Of a stretch of DNA of 14,367 nucleotides, positions 7,327 through 14,367 are shown in pieces. The notes under the pieces were generated by a model. It saw only the letters and a list, made by a program, of their open reading frames with translations. It was not told where the DNA came from and searched no databases. Each line of letters opens with the position of its first letter. Position 1 is the stretch's first letter. Location of the stretch: contig JAGXHZ010000113.1 of NCBI GenBank assembly GCA_024635855.1, positions 1 through 14,367 on the forward strand. Direction: 5' to 3'. The position numbers were made by a program, and so were the translations under genes. This DNA comes from Sulfuricurvum sp. (GTDB lineage Bacteria; Campylobacterota; Campylobacteria; Campylobacterales; Sulfurimonadaceae).

Positions 7327-7747
7327 AGGCTTTTCTCTTATCGAAACACTGGTTGCCATAACCATTGCTTCCATCGCTACGATGGCGTTGATGAAGGTGA
7401 TCTCCAACTCTTCGAGCGTTTCTATAAATGCCATTGGACGTTTTGATTCATCGATTATGATGGGTTTGGTTGCCGGAGAAGTGAATGAGGCGTTCGATGG
7501 CAGAGTTATGAGTGCGGATGAGATTGTAGAGACTCGTTATACCATCGATCACCCTGTGATTCTTGAATCGCTGAAATCAACCTCGTATGAGATTCGCTTG
7601 TTACCTAAAGAGATTCTCAACCCTCTTATGACAACCAACGTAAATGGGGTAGATCCGACAACGGCTTCGATTGCTATCCAAAAAGTGATTTTAAAAAATC
7701 CCCAAGAGCAGAAATCTTTTTTCCGTATTACATCGGGTTCTCTATGA
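7313..7747 (+). CDS. gspI: Minor pseudopilin GspI
   Basis: A 144-residue prepilin: leader MALSKG, then FSLIETLVAITIASIATMAL, with Gly at -1 and Glu at mature position 5. GspI initiates pseudopilus tip assembly with GspJ and GspK. The start at 7313 is chosen over ATG 7304 because of the ribosome site spacing, and it gives a leader without the odd MTC residues. The globular part is short and beta-rich (TSYEIRLLPKEI, ASIAIQKVILKNP), as expected for GspI. It overlaps gspH by 14 bp and gspJ by ATGA (7744-7747). Confidence 0.83.
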   Translation: MALSKGFSLIETLVAITIASIATMALMKVISNSSSVSINAIGRFDSSIMMGLVAGEVNEAFDGRVMSADEIVETRYTIDHPVILESLKSTSYEIRLLPKEILNPLMTTNVNGVDPTTASIAIQKVILKNPQEQKSFFRITSGSL

Positions 7748-8247
7748 GACGCAATGCCTTTACCCTGATCGAGTTGGTGGTTTCAATAGCTTTATTTGGG
7801 CTTATCACGGTTTTTTTATTCGGGGCGATTGATGAGTTACGAAAGCAACAAATATTTTTTCAACAAAAAGAAGTTGTGATTGAGCGAAAAAATCAAATTC
7901 TATCATTACTGCGAACCGACTTAGACCGCGCACAGTCAGTCACTGTTTCGACGAGCATGAGCAAGGATTTTGACACGGTCTTGATTACAGGTTCAAACCG
8001 CTCGTTGTATGGAATCGATCGTCCATACGTTGTATGGCTGGTACTAAAAGCGGATAATACGTTGATACGGTTAGAATCCTCTTCGCTCATCACCATACCT
8101 ATCGCACCTGAAACACTGTATTCGATCCACAGTGATCGTATCGCAAAACAGTGTGAATTGTTTCGCGTGTACGATTCCCCCAAACATCGACTGCTCTATT
8201 TAAAATTTGAAAATCAATCGCCCTTGATCGTTGAAACAAGCAAATAA
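7744..8247 (+). CDS. gspJ: Minor pseudopilin GspJ
   Basis: A 167-residue prepilin: leader MRRNA, then FTLIELVVSIALFGLITVFLFG, with Glu at mature position 5 and Ala at -1. The body has the GspJ-type start of the globular domain, where a helix (RKNQILSLLRTDLDRAQSV) leads into beta strands (DTVLITGSN, PYVVWLVLKADNTLIRLES). GspJ forms the tip trimer with GspI and GspK. Last gene of the rightward operon; the next gene converges on it after only 11 bp. Order G-H-I-J supports the assignment; a generic minor pilin is the alternative on sequence alone. Confidence 0.83.
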   Translation: MRRNAFTLIELVVSIALFGLITVFLFGAIDELRKQQIFFQQKEVVIERKNQILSLLRTDLDRAQSVTVSTSMSKDFDTVLITGSNRSLYGIDRPYVVWLVLKADNTLIRLESSSLITIPIAPETLYSIHSDRIAKQCELFRVYDSPKHRLLYLKFENQSPLIVETSK

Positions 8248-8258
8248 TTAGAAATTTT

Positions 8259-8684
8259 TTAAAGACGTTTTATTTTGCTGGTAGAAAAATCAGCAACCAA
8301 TTCTTTAAGCCGCATAGCAGAGTACATGTCATCGATTTCATTACGCCAAATCTCCCATTGGGCATGAAGGGCGCACGGCTTTTCAGCTTCACATTCACCG
8401 ATTCCCAATAAACACGTATCAAATAAGACCGTACCATCCACAGCATGGATGATTGAGATGAGGGTTATTTCTGACGCGTCACGGGAGAGCTTTACCCCTC
8501 CGGAAGCTCCTCGATGTGAGGTTAAAATGTCTGCATGAACGAGTTTTTGGAGTGATTTTGCTAAAAAATGGTAGGGAAGATCGAGCGCTTCACTGATGAT
8601 TTGAATACGATAATACTCATCTCGCGGTTTGGTGGCGAGCCAAACAGCCGCTCGAATGGTATCTTGGCAGGCAGAGGAGAGCAT
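8259..8684 (-). CDS. Rrf2-family transcriptional regulator with probable Fe-S cluster site
   Basis: A 141-residue winged-helix regulator. Residues 1-70 are the DNA-binding domain: a helix-turn-helix (IISEALDLPYHFLAKSLQKL) and wing with the family pattern HRGASGGVKLSRD (57-69). Cys91, Cys98, Cys104 and His107 follow at spacings close to the [2Fe-2S] ligands of IscR (Cys92/98/104, His107) and the three cysteines of NsrR; the first spacing is one residue longer than in IscR. It probably responds to Fe-S status, nitric oxide or redox; which one cannot be read from sequence. Its ATG overlaps the stop of the upstream membrane-protein gene by one base (TAATG, 8684), so it is co-transcribed and probably translationally coupled. 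No promoter of its own is seen. Confidence 0.9.
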   Translation of the reverse strand: MLSSACQDTIRAAVWLATKPRDEYYRIQIISEALDLPYHFLAKSLQKLVHADILTSHRGASGGVKLSRDASEITLISIIHAVDGTVLFDTCLLGIGECEAEKPCALHAQWEIWRNEIDDMYSAMRLKELVADFSTSKIKRL

Positions 8685-9541
8685 TATTTTTTTTCCGTTT
8701 TACGAATGATGTACACAAACACCGCAAATACGAGCAATAAAAAGGCGAGAGCAGCAACCAACGTTGACGCATAGGGTAAATCTTTGTAGTTATGGAGTGA
8801 AATTTTAAAGACCACCAAGAGTGCTTCGATGAGTAACGCGATGATGATGGAGACCGAAAAATTTAACAACGTTTTGGGATTAAAGACGTCGCTGACATGC
8901 TGAGTTCTTGGAAGTACCTCTTGTTCTACGATGGTTTTTCCCAAATCATAAACTGCAAGACCCAGCGTGAGAGCAATGATGGGCTTAAAGACTGCGTCAA
9001 TGGAGAGCGGAGCAACACCCACTAAATACCCTATAAACGTATAAAATCCATACAGCACGACAAAGACCCCAAAAAAGAGCAGTCCTCCGCCGATAAGAGC
9101 GTAAGAGGTGCGGTTAAGGAATTTGAATACGTCATTTTTTTCGATAACGTCAAATCGTTCTAAAAGTTTTCGGAGACCAAAATCCAAGAAGAGATATCCC
9201 TCTCCCACAGCATAGACCACGGTGATGCATAAAGCACCGGTAGCCGTTGAGATATAAGGATCGCTGATGTAGTGCCCTTTTTGAATCTCAACTTCATTGA
9301 TGAGATAGGAGCGATCCACCCCGATATGGTGATGTTCTTCACGATTAAGATAGATATTCGGGGAGTTTTGGACAAATCCTTCATCCGACATATAAAGAAG
9401 TTCCAAGCTTGGGAAGGTTTTGTAAAGTCGCTCGATTAAGTGAACATTGAGTGTTTTTAAACTGACATTTCCAAGCGTTGAGAGAATAAATTTTTGGATA
9501 AGCGGAGCATTCGCTGCATAGCTTCGTACTAGATCTTGCAT
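8684..9541 (-). CDS. Membrane protein with N-terminal PDC-like sensor domain
   Basis: A 285-residue protein. Residues 1-125 resemble a small PDC (PAS-like, Cache-superfamily) ligand-sensing domain: LELLYMSDEGF (46-56), DRSYLINEVEIQKGHYISDP (76-95) and TGALCITVVYAVGEGYLFLDFGL (101-123) match its strand pattern. Four hydrophobic segments follow (about 147-175, 185-203, 227-247, 258-280), then a basic tail. No transmembrane helix precedes the sensor domain, unlike usual extracytoplasmic PDC receptors, so the domain may face the cytoplasm. No kinase, HAMP, GGDEF or methyl-accepting domain is attached. It has a good AAGGAG site (9547-9552) and leads an operon with the Rrf2 regulator. Ligand and output are unknown. 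Confidence 0.72.
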   Translation of the reverse strand: MQDLVRSYAANAPLIQKFILSTLGNVSLKTLNVHLIERLYKTFPSLELLYMSDEGFVQNSPNIYLNREEHHHIGVDRSYLINEVEIQKGHYISDPYISTATGALCITVVYAVGEGYLFLDFGLRKLLERFDVIEKNDVFKFLNRTSYALIGGGLLFFGVFVVLYGFYTFIGYLVGVAPLSIDAVFKPIIALTLGLAVYDLGKTIVEQEVLPRTQHVSDVFNPKTLLNFSVSIIIALLIEALLVVFKISLHNYKDLPYASTLVAALAFLLLVFAVFVYIIRKTEKK

Positions 9542-9571
9542 GGACTCTCCTTAGGTAAAATTGATGAGAAA

Positions 9572-9577
9572 ATTATA
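9572..9577 (-). promoter_or_regulatory. Candidate -10 element for PDC/Rrf2 operon
   Basis: Read leftward the bases are TATAAT, a perfect sigma-70 -10, about 31 bp ahead of the start codon at 9541. No clear -35 is seen 17 bp upstream. Confidence 0.55.
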
Positions 9578-9589
9578 GTCTAATATAGT
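9574..9589. repeat. Direct repeat TATAGT, 10-bp period, overlapping the PDC/Rrf2 promoter
   Basis: TATAGT occurs at 9574-9579 and 9584-9589, exactly one helical turn apart, overlapping the predicted -10. Its place suits an operator, possibly for autoregulation by the Rrf2 protein of the same operon; this is inference and the repeat is short. Confidence 0.3.
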
Positions 9590-9649
9590 ACCTAGAAGCT
9601 GATTATAAAATCATCAATTTTTCAGAAGTCTCTTGTAAGCTCCGGTTGT

Positions 9650-9655
9650 TAAAAT
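9650..9655 (+). promoter_or_regulatory. Candidate -10 element just ahead of the NYN gene
   Basis: TAAAAT sits six bases before the ATG at 9662; initiation about seven bases downstream would fall on the start codon. No Shine-Dalgarno match is seen before this gene. Another candidate, TATAAA at 9604-9609, would give a leader of about 46 bases. Confidence 0.3.
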
Positions 9656-9661
9656 ACGCCA

Positions 9662-10387
9662 ATGCAAAAAATTATTATAAATCAAAAGTTTTATGGCTCA
9701 CTCGAACTTGATAATACCGACGAAGCACGACGTGTTTTTTCCAAAGTAAAAAGTGCTTTCGGAACTCAAAAAAAAATGGAAATCGGTTTGATTTTTCCCA
9801 GCTATAAGCTCAAAGCCCTTGAAAGTTATCAAAAAGGGGGAGCGCGGCAGGAATTAGAAGAAATCGAGCTTTACATCGAACTGGGTAAAATCTTGCGATT
9901 TGATACACAAGATGCACAAAAGCTCAAAAATAGTATCGAACTGACCAACGATATTGCCCATAATCATTACAATATTTCCAAGCGTCTAACCCTCATCAAC
10001 AAACCCAAAGCGACCCAAAATAATGGTCATTATCTATTCTGGGACATCGAAAATTTTTCGAATATCGGCTCGATGTTCAACGATGTTATCGAAAAATACG
10101 ATATTCCTGATAATCATATTTATGTGGCAGCAAATCCTGATTCTTTGTATTTGTTTCGAAAAGAGTGGGAAGCCGAACTGTATGACTATAAAAAAACGCT
10201 CAATTCGTTCAACTTTACCAAATGCGATCATGGAAAAAATGTTGCGGATGATATATTGTTAGCAAACTTTCAATCGTTAATTTTGCAAAATACTAATGTC
10301 TATCTTATGACATTCGACCGCGAGCTAAAAGAGCGATTTACGGCAGTAACTCATTCAACTAATAATCTTTATATTCTCGAAAAATAA
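9662..10387 (+). CDS. NYN/PIN-like domain protein, putative nuclease
   Basis: A 241-residue protein in two parts. Residues 1-115 are not recognised and look mainly helical (e.g. QELEEIELYIELGKILRF). Residues 123-241 look like a NYN (PIN-like) domain: strand HYLFWDIENFSN (Asp128, Asn131), strand IYVAANPDS (Asp160), DHGKNVADDILLANF (Asp189, Lys192, Asn193, Asp196, Asp197) and VYLMTFDRELKERF (Asp219). The acidic residues at strand ends match the metal-binding set of PIN-like nucleases, so RNA cleavage is likely but inferred. There is no signal peptide, so it is cytoplasmic. The tex gene starts 16 bp after its stop, suggesting a shared transcript and a role in RNA metabolism. A toxin role seems less likely, as no antitoxin-sized partner is present. 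Confidence 0.7.
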   Translation: MQKIIINQKFYGSLELDNTDEARRVFSKVKSAFGTQKKMEIGLIFPSYKLKALESYQKGGARQELEEIELYIELGKILRFDTQDAQKLKNSIELTNDIAHNHYNISKRLTLINKPKATQNNGHYLFWDIENFSNIGSMFNDVIEKYDIPDNHIYVAANPDSLYLFRKEWEAELYDYKKTLNSFNFTKCDHGKNVADDILLANFQSLILQNTNVYLMTFDRELKERFTAVTHSTNNLYILEK

Positions 10388-10403
10388 ATCATTACGGAAC
10401 ATT

Positions 10404-12518
10404 ATGACCCCACTCATCAACCACCTCACTCAAAAAACCGGTATTTCTAAAAACAACATTGAGTCGATTTTAAAACTTCTCGAAGAGGGTTCAACTATCC
10501 CTTTTATCGCCCGTTATCGTAAAGAGATGACGGGGGGTGCAAGTGATGAGCAGTTGCGTGATTTTGAGACGATTTATGCGTATTCCAAAAAACTCTTGGA
10601 GCGTAAAGAAGAAGTTCGTAGACTGATACAAGAGCGGGGAGTGTTGAGTGCTGAGCTGTCTACTCTCATTAACGCAGCACAAACGCTTCAAGTGCTCGAA
10701 GACATTTATCGTCCGTTCAAGGAAAAGAAAAATACTCGTGCCGCATCAGCGATAGCCGCAGGACTCGAACCCTTGGCGAATATTCTGCAAAGCGGTCGAT
10801 TGGAGTTGGCAGAATTCAAAAAGAAAGCGGGGGAGTTTGTCAAAGGGACCATAAAAACCGTTGATGAAGCGGTGCAGGGGGCAAAAGATATCGTAGCGGA
10901 AGCGTACAGTGATGATGCGCGTGAACGGGAGCACTGGAGAAAACAACTTCTTGACTATTCTTCTTTTGAGATAAAAGGGACAAAAACACTCAAAGAAGAG
11001 GGATTGTTTGCAAAATTGGCGGGGAAAAGTGAGCGCATCTCTTCTATCCCTTCTCACCGTTATCTGGCGTTAATGAGAGGGGTTGACGAGAAAGAGCTAA
11101 GCGTTAAAATTTCGCATGATATCCAACGTGTGGAGAGTTCCATCAAACAATTCAGGCTCCCTAGAAATGCAAAAGGAAGCAATGAAATACTGCTCGAAGC
11201 GTATTTAGACGGATTTAAACGGCTGTTATTCCCTTCGTTGGAGCGTGAGATTCACAGTACGATAAAAGAACGTTCGGATATTCAAGCCATCACAACATTC
11301 GGTAAAAATCTTACACAGCTCCTCAATACCCCTCCTGTAACCAAGCGGGTAATTTTGGGAGCCGATCCGGCGTATCGAACGGGGTGTAAACTAGCCGTTG
11401 TGGATGAACACGGAACCTATCTAGCCCATGCCGTGATCTATCCTACCCCTCCGGTAAACGATTATGCGGCTTCGGCAAAAGTGATTAAAGAACTCTCAAA
11501 AAAGTACAACATCACGGGTGTCGCCATCGGAAATGGTACGGGTTCACGCGAAACACAGGAATTTTTTGCCCGTGTCAATCAAGAAGAGGGGCTTAATCTC
11601 TCGTATACGGTTGTTTCTGAAGCGGGAGCATCGGTCTATTCGGCATCCAAAATCGCACAAGAGGAGTATCCGAATCTCGACGTGACGATACGCGGAGCCA
11701 TCTCGATTGCTCAGCGTCTTCGTGACCCGATGGCAGCATTGGTAAAAATCGATCCGAAATCATTGGGCATAGGGCAATATCAGCACGATGTGGATCAAAA
11801 GCTTTTAGAAAAAAAGCTGGGCGAAGTGACGGAAGATTTGGTAAATCGTATCGGTGTGGATCCTAACAGTGCATCCGTGTCGCTTCTGTCATACGTTGCG
11901 GGAGTTGGGGCAAAACTTGCTCGTGCGATTGTCGAACATCGTGAGAATCAAGGTGCATACAAAAGTAAAAGTGACCTTTTAAAAGTCAAAGGATTGGGAG
12001 CAAGAGCGTATGAGCAGTGTGCGGGATTTTTTCGTATTCGTGAGGGGAAAAGTATTCTCGATAATACGGGCGTTCATCCTGAGAGTTACGCAGCGGCGCA
12101 AACATTGAGTACGCGATACGATGTCCATACCCTTACAAAAGAACAAATTCCGAAGCTGGCATTGGAGATGGGTATTGGAGAATTAACCTTCCAAGACATA
12201 ATATTGGAACTCAAAAAACCGGGATTCGATCCTCGTGAGACATTACCACCCATCATGTTTCGAGAGGGACTTACTGACATTAAAGAGCTTCAAGAGGGAT
12301 CAATCGTTTCAGGAGTTGTACGAAACATCGCTGATTTTGGCGCATTTGTCGATATTGGGCTTAAAAATGACGGATTGATTCATATCTCTCAGATGTCCGA
12401 AAAGCGGATTGCTCATCCGCTGGAAATATTGAGTGTCAATCAGCAGTTACGTCATATCCGCGTAGTTGAAGTAGATCACCAAAAAGGGAAAGTGTCGCTT
12501 AGTTTACGGGATTTATAA
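10404..12518 (+). CDS. tex: Tex family RNA-binding transcription accessory protein
   Basis: Tex is a cytoplasmic nucleic-acid-binding protein, the bacterial relative of eukaryotic Spt6, linked to transcription and RNA turnover. The 704 residues show the whole family layout: helical N-terminal region (TGISKNNIESILKLLEEGST, IPFIARYRKEMTGG at about 32-45), an RNase H-like YqgF domain from about 315 (VILGADPAYRTGCKLAVVD; GNGTGSRETQEF near 374), the conserved segment with RLRDPMAALVKIDPKSLGIG and QYQHDVDQ (about 440-466), tandem helix-hairpin-helix motifs (VAGVGAKLARAIV about 498; VKGLGARAYEQCAGFFRI about 527), and a C-terminal S1 domain (631-702) with GVVRNIADFGAFVDIG and DGLIHISQMSEKR. It is slightly shorter than the usual 750-780, ending right after S1. 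It follows the NYN gene by 16 bp and converges with the next gene. Confidence 0.96.
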   Translation: MTPLINHLTQKTGISKNNIESILKLLEEGSTIPFIARYRKEMTGGASDEQLRDFETIYAYSKKLLERKEEVRRLIQERGVLSAELSTLINAAQTLQVLEDIYRPFKEKKNTRAASAIAAGLEPLANILQSGRLELAEFKKKAGEFVKGTIKTVDEAVQGAKDIVAEAYSDDAREREHWRKQLLDYSSFEIKGTKTLKEEGLFAKLAGKSERISSIPSHRYLALMRGVDEKELSVKISHDIQRVESSIKQFRLPRNAKGSNEILLEAYLDGFKRLLFPSLEREIHSTIKERSDIQAITTFGKNLTQLLNTPPVTKRVILGADPAYRTGCKLAVVDEHGTYLAHAVIYPTPPVNDYAASAKVIKELSKKYNITGVAIGNGTGSRETQEFFARVNQEEGLNLSYTVVSEAGASVYSASKIAQEEYPNLDVTIRGAISIAQRLRDPMAALVKIDPKSLGIGQYQHDVDQKLLEKKLGEVTEDLVNRIGVDPNSASVSLLSYVAGVGAKLARAIVEHRENQGAYKSKSDLLKVKGLGARAYEQCAGFFRIREGKSILDNTGVHPESYAAAQTLSTRYDVHTLTKEQIPKLALEMGIGELTFQDIILELKKPGFDPRETLPPIMFREGLTDIKELQEGSIVSGVVRNIADFGAFVDIGLKNDGLIHISQMSEKRIAHPLEILSVNQQLRHIRVVEVDHQKGKVSLSLRDL

Positions 12519-12546
12519 AAATAAAGTATTTAATTTTTCTCTCTGA

Positions 12547-13353
12547 TTAATAGTAATACATTAGTGCGGCATTAAAAATATTAAAATGGGATTCTGAACG
12601 AGGCTCATGAACCGTCTTAAGGACAGGGCCATCATGAAACAAAATTTTATTAGACATTTCAATATCCCATGTTTGATAGGAATAGGCAAATTTTAATGCC
12701 CATTCCGGTGTAATTGTATGTATCCAAGGAATAGAAATGCTGTAGCCATCGGTACGTCCTAAATCAAATGTTCCTAACATATTTGACTTCATTTTAGGAG
12801 AAATTGCTCTGTGGTATTCAGCTAAAATTCCGATATTGTCATCAGAAAAAATATTCCCGTTAATTCTTAGAGAAATAGATCCATATGGCCATGCATATTG
12901 TTCATTATGACCATCGGCTAATTCTCTTTCCCATAATCGGTATCCGATGCCAAGACGCACAGACCAAAGCGCTTGATCCAATTTTTTAGTCTCACTGTAA
13001 CTAATACTACTGTCGGTAATGGTATTTTTCGTAGTTAGATTATTAGCAGGTCCAATAATAGTACCAAAAGCATCAAGATAAAATCCATCATATCTAGTAT
13101 TTCCCTGATATCGAGAAAAATCAATGTCAAGAAAGGCATCTTCTCCATCCAGACCATCGTTTATTCGAGTAGTGTAATTTAGGCTAAACCCTGCTAATGC
13201 ATCTGTTTTTTCAGAATCAGCAAATGACCCATCTAAATTAAATTCTGTGTAATCCATAGACATGGTATTCGCACTGACACTGAGCTGACTCTCTTTTGCC
13301 AAGGCTGCAAGTGCTATTGATAAAACTAAGATTAGTAAATAGTGCTTTTTCAT
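12547..13353 (-). CDS. Exported protein, probable outer-membrane beta-barrel
   Basis: A 268-residue protein of no family I recognise. Residues 1-19 are a clear Sec signal peptide (MKKHYLLILVLSIALAALA, cut before KES). The mature part has many alternating beta strands rich in Tyr, Trp and Phe (LAGFSLNYTTRI, AFLDIDFSRYQG, WSVRLGIGYRLWERE, PYGSISLRING, GILAEYHRAI, WALKFAYSYQTWDIEM) and ends in FNAALMYYY, an aromatic C-terminus of the kind recognised by the Bam complex. This suggests a monomeric barrel of roughly 8-12 strands. ATG at 13353 has GGGAG (13362-13366) eight bases upstream. The gene is visibly more AT-rich than its neighbours. It lies 119 bp after the kinase gene on the same strand and probably has its own promoter. 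Confidence 0.8.
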   Translation of the reverse strand: MKKHYLLILVLSIALAALAKESQLSVSANTMSMDYTEFNLDGSFADSEKTDALAGFSLNYTTRINDGLDGEDAFLDIDFSRYQGNTRYDGFYLDAFGTIIGPANNLTTKNTITDSSISYSETKKLDQALWSVRLGIGYRLWERELADGHNEQYAWPYGSISLRINGNIFSDDNIGILAEYHRAISPKMKSNMLGTFDLGRTDGYSISIPWIHTITPEWALKFAYSYQTWDIEMSNKILFHDGPVLKTVHEPRSESHFNIFNAALMYYY

Positions 13354-13401
13354 CGTTAAAACTCCCTTTTTTTTGTTTAGGGTATTAGTAGATTGCTTGT
13401 T

Positions 13402-13414
13402 TTATGATACATAA
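13402..13414. repeat. Inverted repeat TTATG-ATA-CATAA near the promoter of the barrel gene
   Basis: A perfect inverted repeat (5-bp arms, 3-bp centre) that overlaps TATCAT (13404-13409 on the leftward strand), the best -10 candidate for the barrel gene. A second pair of the same arms follows at 13416-13420 (TTATG) and 13432-13436 (CATAA). The repeated arms around a -10 suggest an operator, but the sequence is AT-rich and chance is possible. The rest of the 13354-13472 gap shows nothing else I can name. Confidence 0.35.
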
Positions 13415-13472
13415 TTTATGGTTAATAGTTTCATAATAATTTAGAGGGAATTAAAACTTGATAACAACAGAA

Positions 13473-14367
13473 TTATTTTGAAATACAGAGCATAAGAGTG
13501 ATTATTTCAAGAATGAGCATTATTAAAAAAGCACTTTTATAAAAGGTAACAGGAGAACGTTCTATTAGCGGTATACCTTTGCAAAAATAGGGTTTTACTT
13601 TTTCAGGCGATTTAAGCTCGTAAAAAAACTCTGAGTAGTGAGCGTAGCGTTCATTGGAATCGAGTGCAATGGCGTGCATAATGATGGAATCAAGCCATCC
13701 AGGAATATTCTTGTTGAGCTTGATAGGCCGTTTGGGTGTTTTAAATGTGGGTGTTTGAAACGGCTCGATCTCACCGTAGGGCATAACACCCGTAAGTGCC
13801 CAGTACAATGTTACTCCGATGGAGAATATTTCACTCGATTCGTTGATAATTCCTCCCGTAAAACGCTCAGGTGCAAGATAGCTTGGGGTTCCTGCACGGG
13901 AGTTGAGAGAGAAAATTTCGACGATGGAGCCAAAATCTACCATTTTGAAAGTGACTCCTGCTTCACCCACTTTTTTGGTGACGATAATATTTTCAGGTTT
14001 GATGTCTCCGTGAACCAGTCCCAAATGGAGCAGATGGGCTTCGGCTTTGTGCAAAAATTTCCCAAGCTCAATAGCGGTATCGATGGAAATTGTACGATTT
14101 TTGAGATAGTCGCGCAGGTTTATCCCCTCAACCAGTTCCATCATGTAGTAGCGGACCGTTCGTACTTCCGGAACCCATGCGTGACCGAAGGCTTTATGGG
14201 TTACTTGTTTGGCGTACCATGCTTCTCGGACAAATTCATCGAGTGCTTGAGGATCATCGTGGGTCATCGGAAATTTCATCACAAACTGTTCGTTATTTTT
14301 AGAGACTTTCCAAATACGGCGGTGTTCCATCAGGGGAGAGAGTAGAGTATAGCCATCAATTATTTGA
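13473..14367 (-). CDS. Membrane-anchored Ser/Thr protein kinase, C-terminal part (5' end outside window)
   Basis: The frame is open leftward from the right edge, giving 297 visible residues. ATG at 14330 is internal: the preceding in-frame codons (IIDGYTLLSPL) continue the kinase N-lobe. Numbering from that Met: ATP-binding Lys19 in VMKFP, helix-C Glu36, hinge YYMMELVEG, catalytic loop HGDIKPEN (Asp109, Lys111, Asn114; Gly replaces the usual Arg of HRD), DFG at 132-134, and AGTPSYLAPER (147-156). After the C-lobe comes one transmembrane helix (about 263-283) and a four-residue tail, so the catalytic domain is probably cytoplasmic. The usual glycine-rich loop is not evident. A missing N-terminal PP2C phosphatase domain, as in bifunctional kinase/phosphatase proteins with such tails, is plausible but not visible. 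Confidence 0.88.
   Translation of the reverse strand, partial: QIIDGYTLLSPLMEHRRIWKVSKNNEQFVMKFPMTHDDPQALDEFVREAWYAKQVTHKAFGHAWVPEVRTVRYYMMELVEGINLRDYLKNRTISIDTAIELGKFLHKAEAHLLHLGLVHGDIKPENIIVTKKVGEAGVTFKMVDFGSIVEIFSLNSRAGTPSYLAPERFTGGIINESSEIFSIGVTLYWALTGVMPYGEIEPFQTPTFKTPKRPIKLNKNIPGWLDSIIMHAIALDSNERYAHYSEFFYELKSPEKVKPYFCKGIPLIERSPVTFYKSAFLIMLILEIITLMLCISK

Noticed and set aside
8239..8279. Imperfect inverted repeat (AGCAAATAA and TTATTTTGCT) between convergent gspJ and the Rrf2 gene, possible bidirectional terminator
   Set aside because: The stem is about nine AT-rich pairs with a bulge and a loop of about 22 bases, too weak to call a terminator by eye. An RNA-folding calculation would decide.
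12519..12546. Terminator between convergent tex and the barrel gene
   Set aside because: The 28-bp gap is AT-rich with T runs but has no convincing GC-containing hairpin.
13638..14345. Long rightward open frame (235 codons) opposite the kinase gene
   Set aside because: The leftward strand encodes an intact kinase with all core motifs; the opposite frame has no recognisable domain, and its Cys/Phe/His-rich composition is typical of an antisense shadow.

Overview
The window looks like chromosome from a mesophilic Campylobacterota bacterium of the Sulfuricurvum/Sulfurimonas kind. This rests on moderate-to-low GC, densely overlapping operons, T-rich promoters with little -35 conservation, and the protein families present. 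It is an inference from sequence character, not from a search.

Region 1 (1-8247) is a type II secretion system (T2SS) locus split into two divergent operons around a 219-bp AT-rich promoter region (6124-6342). The leftward operon reads gspK, gspL, gspM, gspN, gspC, gspD, gspE and leaves the window inside gspE, just before its Walker A motif. Every junction overlaps or nearly touches. The rightward operon reads gspG, gspH, gspI, gspJ, again with zero gap or overlaps. Together these encode the major and minor pseudopilins, the inner-membrane platform proteins L and M, the PDZ-type coupler C, the outer-membrane secretin D and the assembly ATPase E. GspF and the prepilin peptidase GspO are not in view. 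The secretin is short: it seems to have one periplasmic ring domain fewer than the classical form.

Region 2 (8259-9541, leftward) is a two-gene unit: a membrane protein with an N-terminal PDC-like sensor domain, and an Rrf2-family regulator with three cysteines and a histidine placed as in [2Fe-2S] members. Their stop and start codons overlap by one base, which suggests a sensing/regulation pair.

Region 3 (9662-12518, rightward) pairs a PIN-like/NYN-domain protein (putative nuclease) with the RNA-binding protein Tex, 16 bp apart; this is probably an RNA-metabolism operon.

Region 4 (12547-14367, leftward) holds an AT-rich gene for an exported, probably outer-membrane beta-barrel protein. Upstream of it is the C-terminal part of a membrane-anchored Ser/Thr protein kinase whose reading frame is open to the right edge of the window.

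I saw no tRNA, rRNA, CRISPR array, insertion sequence or integrase. Most of the window is recognisable families; the less usual parts are the split T2SS with a compact secretin, the PDC/Rrf2 pair and the NYN/Tex pair.
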